Below are positions 52,226-53,297 of a stretch of DNA of 53,297 bases, piece by piece (within the stretch, counting starts at the first letter, position 1; each line of letters starts with the position of its first letter). The stretch is taken from assembly GCF_000455125.1 (NCBI RefSeq), contig NZ_AUWR01000092.1:1-53297 (forward strand), given 5' to 3'. This stretch comes from Mycobacterium sp. UM_WGJ (GTDB lineage: Bacteria > Actinomycetota > Actinomycetes > Mycobacteriales > Mycobacteriaceae). The position numbers were made by a program, and so were the translations under genes. A model generated the notes under the pieces. The model saw only the letters and a program-made list of their open reading frames with translations, ran no database searches and was not told the origin of the DNA.

Positions 52226-53297
52226 ATGCTGCGTGGGGCACTTCGACTGGCGGGAGCCACAGCGTCGCTGGCCGCTGGCGGCTGGACGCTTCGTGCGCTG
52301 CGCGGCACGCCCGCAGCGTTGGGTGCAGCACCCACCGCGATCAATGCGGTGGCCAGCCGATCCAGGCACTACCGCGACGGCATCTTCCACAACATCGAAC
52401 GTGCCGCGATGGTGAACATGGACCGCGAACAACAGCGGCTGATGGTGCGCGAGTTGTTCGCCGACCGCATCGGGCGACTGCCCTCGGTGCCGATCCCGCT
52501 CGAGGTGCCCGATTTCAGCGCCGACGTCGAGCCGCTGGCGATCACCTGGCTGGGGCACGCGACGGCACTGGTGGAGATCGACGGTTATCGGGTGCTGACC
52601 GACCCGGTCTGGAGCGAGCGCTGCTCGCCGTCGGACGCGGTCGGGCCGCGACGACTGCACCCTCCGCCGGTACGTCTCGGGGCGCTGCCCGCCGTCGACG
52701 CGATCGTGGTCAGCCACGATCACTACGACCACCTCGACATCGACACCATCACCGCGCTGGCCCGCAGCCAGCGGGCGCCGTTCATCGTCCCGTTGGGCGT
52801 CGGTGCGCACCTTCGGGCGTGGGGCATCCCGTCCGAGCGGGTGATCGAACTCGACTGGGACGAGAACACCACGGTGGGCGATCTCACCGTGACCTGTACC
52901 CCGGCGCGACATTTCTCCGGACGATTCCTGACCCGCAACCAGACCTTGTGGGCGTCGTGGGTGATCGCCGGTCCCGACCATCGGGTCTACTTCGGTGGGG
53001 ACAGCGGATACACCAGCAGCTTCGGCACGATCGGCGCCCAGCATGGACCGTTCGACGCAACGCTGTTGCCGATCGGTGCCTACAACACCGCCTGGCCCGA
53101 CGTCCACATGAACCCGGAGGAGGCGGTGCAGGCGCACCTCGACCTGAATGGTTCGGGGTCGGGCCTGCTGGTGCCGATCCACTGGGGCACCTTCCGGTTG
53201 GCGCCGCACCGCTGGGCCGAACCGGTGGAACGGTTGCTGGTCGCCGCCGACGCCGCGGGGATAGCAACGGCAGTACCCCGGCCCGGCGGTTCAGTGA
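52226..53297 (+). CDS. Metallo-beta-lactamase-fold hydrolase (Rv0906-like, NAPE-PLD type), partial at right edge
   Basis: 357 codons are seen from ATG 52226 with no in-frame stop before the window ends, so only the last few residues may be missing. An N-terminal hydrophobic stretch (LRLAGATASLAAGGWTLRAL) may be a signal or membrane anchor. The metal-binding motifs are in order: TWLGHATALVEID, HxHxDH as SHDHYDHLD (His164, 166, Asp168, His169), TPARHFSGR, YFGGDSGYTSS, AYNTAWPDVHMNPEEAVQAH and PIHWGTFRLAPHRW. The set resembles NAPE-hydrolysing phospholipase D and UlaG-type lactonases, so it may cleave a phosphodiester or lactone lipid. Substrate unknown. It probably starts a leaderless mRNA. Confidence 0.85.
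   Translation, partial: MLRGALRLAGATASLAAGGWTLRALRGTPAALGAAPTAINAVASRSRHYRDGIFHNIERAAMVNMDREQQRLMVRELFADRIGRLPSVPIPLEVPDFSADVEPLAITWLGHATALVEIDGYRVLTDPVWSERCSPSDAVGPRRLHPPPVRLGALPAVDAIVVSHDHYDHLDIDTITALARSQRAPFIVPLGVGAHLRAWGIPSERVIELDWDENTTVGDLTVTCTPARHFSGRFLTRNQTLWASWVIAGPDHRVYFGGDSGYTSSFGTIGAQHGPFDATLLPIGAYNTAWPDVHMNPEEAVQAHLDLNGSGSGLLVPIHWGTFRLAPHRWAEPVERLLVAADAAGIATAVPRPGGSV

Overview
The window reads as chromosomal DNA of a nontuberculous mycobacterium. It is GC-rich, it uses GTG and ATG starts, and from about position 7500 to the right end its gene order follows the M. tuberculosis Rv0854-Rv0906 neighbourhood (SRPBCC proteins, dapC, fadA-fadB, the XPB helicase pair, the moaC2-mog-moaE2 / rpfA / moaD2-moaA2 block, cspB, Rv0875c-Rv0877, trmH-type methylase, sepH, serC, the AurF-like oxygenase, fprB, citA, gltA2, an ArfA-like protein, prrBA, accD3, echA6, Rv0906-type hydrolase). 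Rv numbers are recalled family names, not search results.

Region 1 (1 to about 5040) is the right end of an integrated mobile element. It holds a PIN nuclease with its helix-turn-helix partner (truncated by the left edge), two unrecognised genes transcribed divergently, and a replication initiator with rolling-circle HUH motifs. It stops at a copy of the 3' half of a tRNA-Phe gene, which is the signature of tRNA-targeted integration. The integrase and the intact tRNA are predicted to lie left of the window. Region 2 (5040-7500) is flanking chromosome with a decayed small gene, a DUF5994 protein, a secreted protease-like protein lacking catalytic residues, and a DUF732 protein.

Region 3 (7500-23240) is conserved core: beta-oxidation (fadA, fadB), an XPB-type helicase with its partner, molybdopterin synthesis (moaC2, mog, moaE2, moaD2, moaA2), and rpfA behind a long leader resembling a c-di-AMP (ydaO-type) riboswitch. 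Region 4 (23240-25900) is an accessory insertion between cspB and the Rv0875c homologue: a FadR-like GntR regulator with a palindromic operator, a fatty acid hydroxylase-type membrane enzyme, and a glutathionyl-hydroquinone-reductase-like protein.

Region 5 (25900-44320) carries exported and membrane proteins, sepH, serC, a diiron oxygenase beside the ferredoxin reductase fprB, two citrate synthases, pdxH, an FKBP, an ArfA-like protein without its OmpA domain, and the PrrAB two-component system. Region 6 (44390-53297) has a heterodimeric ABC exporter, an EamA permease preceded by a short leaderless ORF, accD3, a short-chain dehydrogenase, echA6 and a metallo-beta-lactamase-fold hydrolase cut by the right edge.

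A recurring feature is a -10 hexamer (usually TANNNT) placed 6-8 bases before the start codon with no leader in between, seen for about twenty genes. This points to widespread leaderless transcription and was used to choose many starts.
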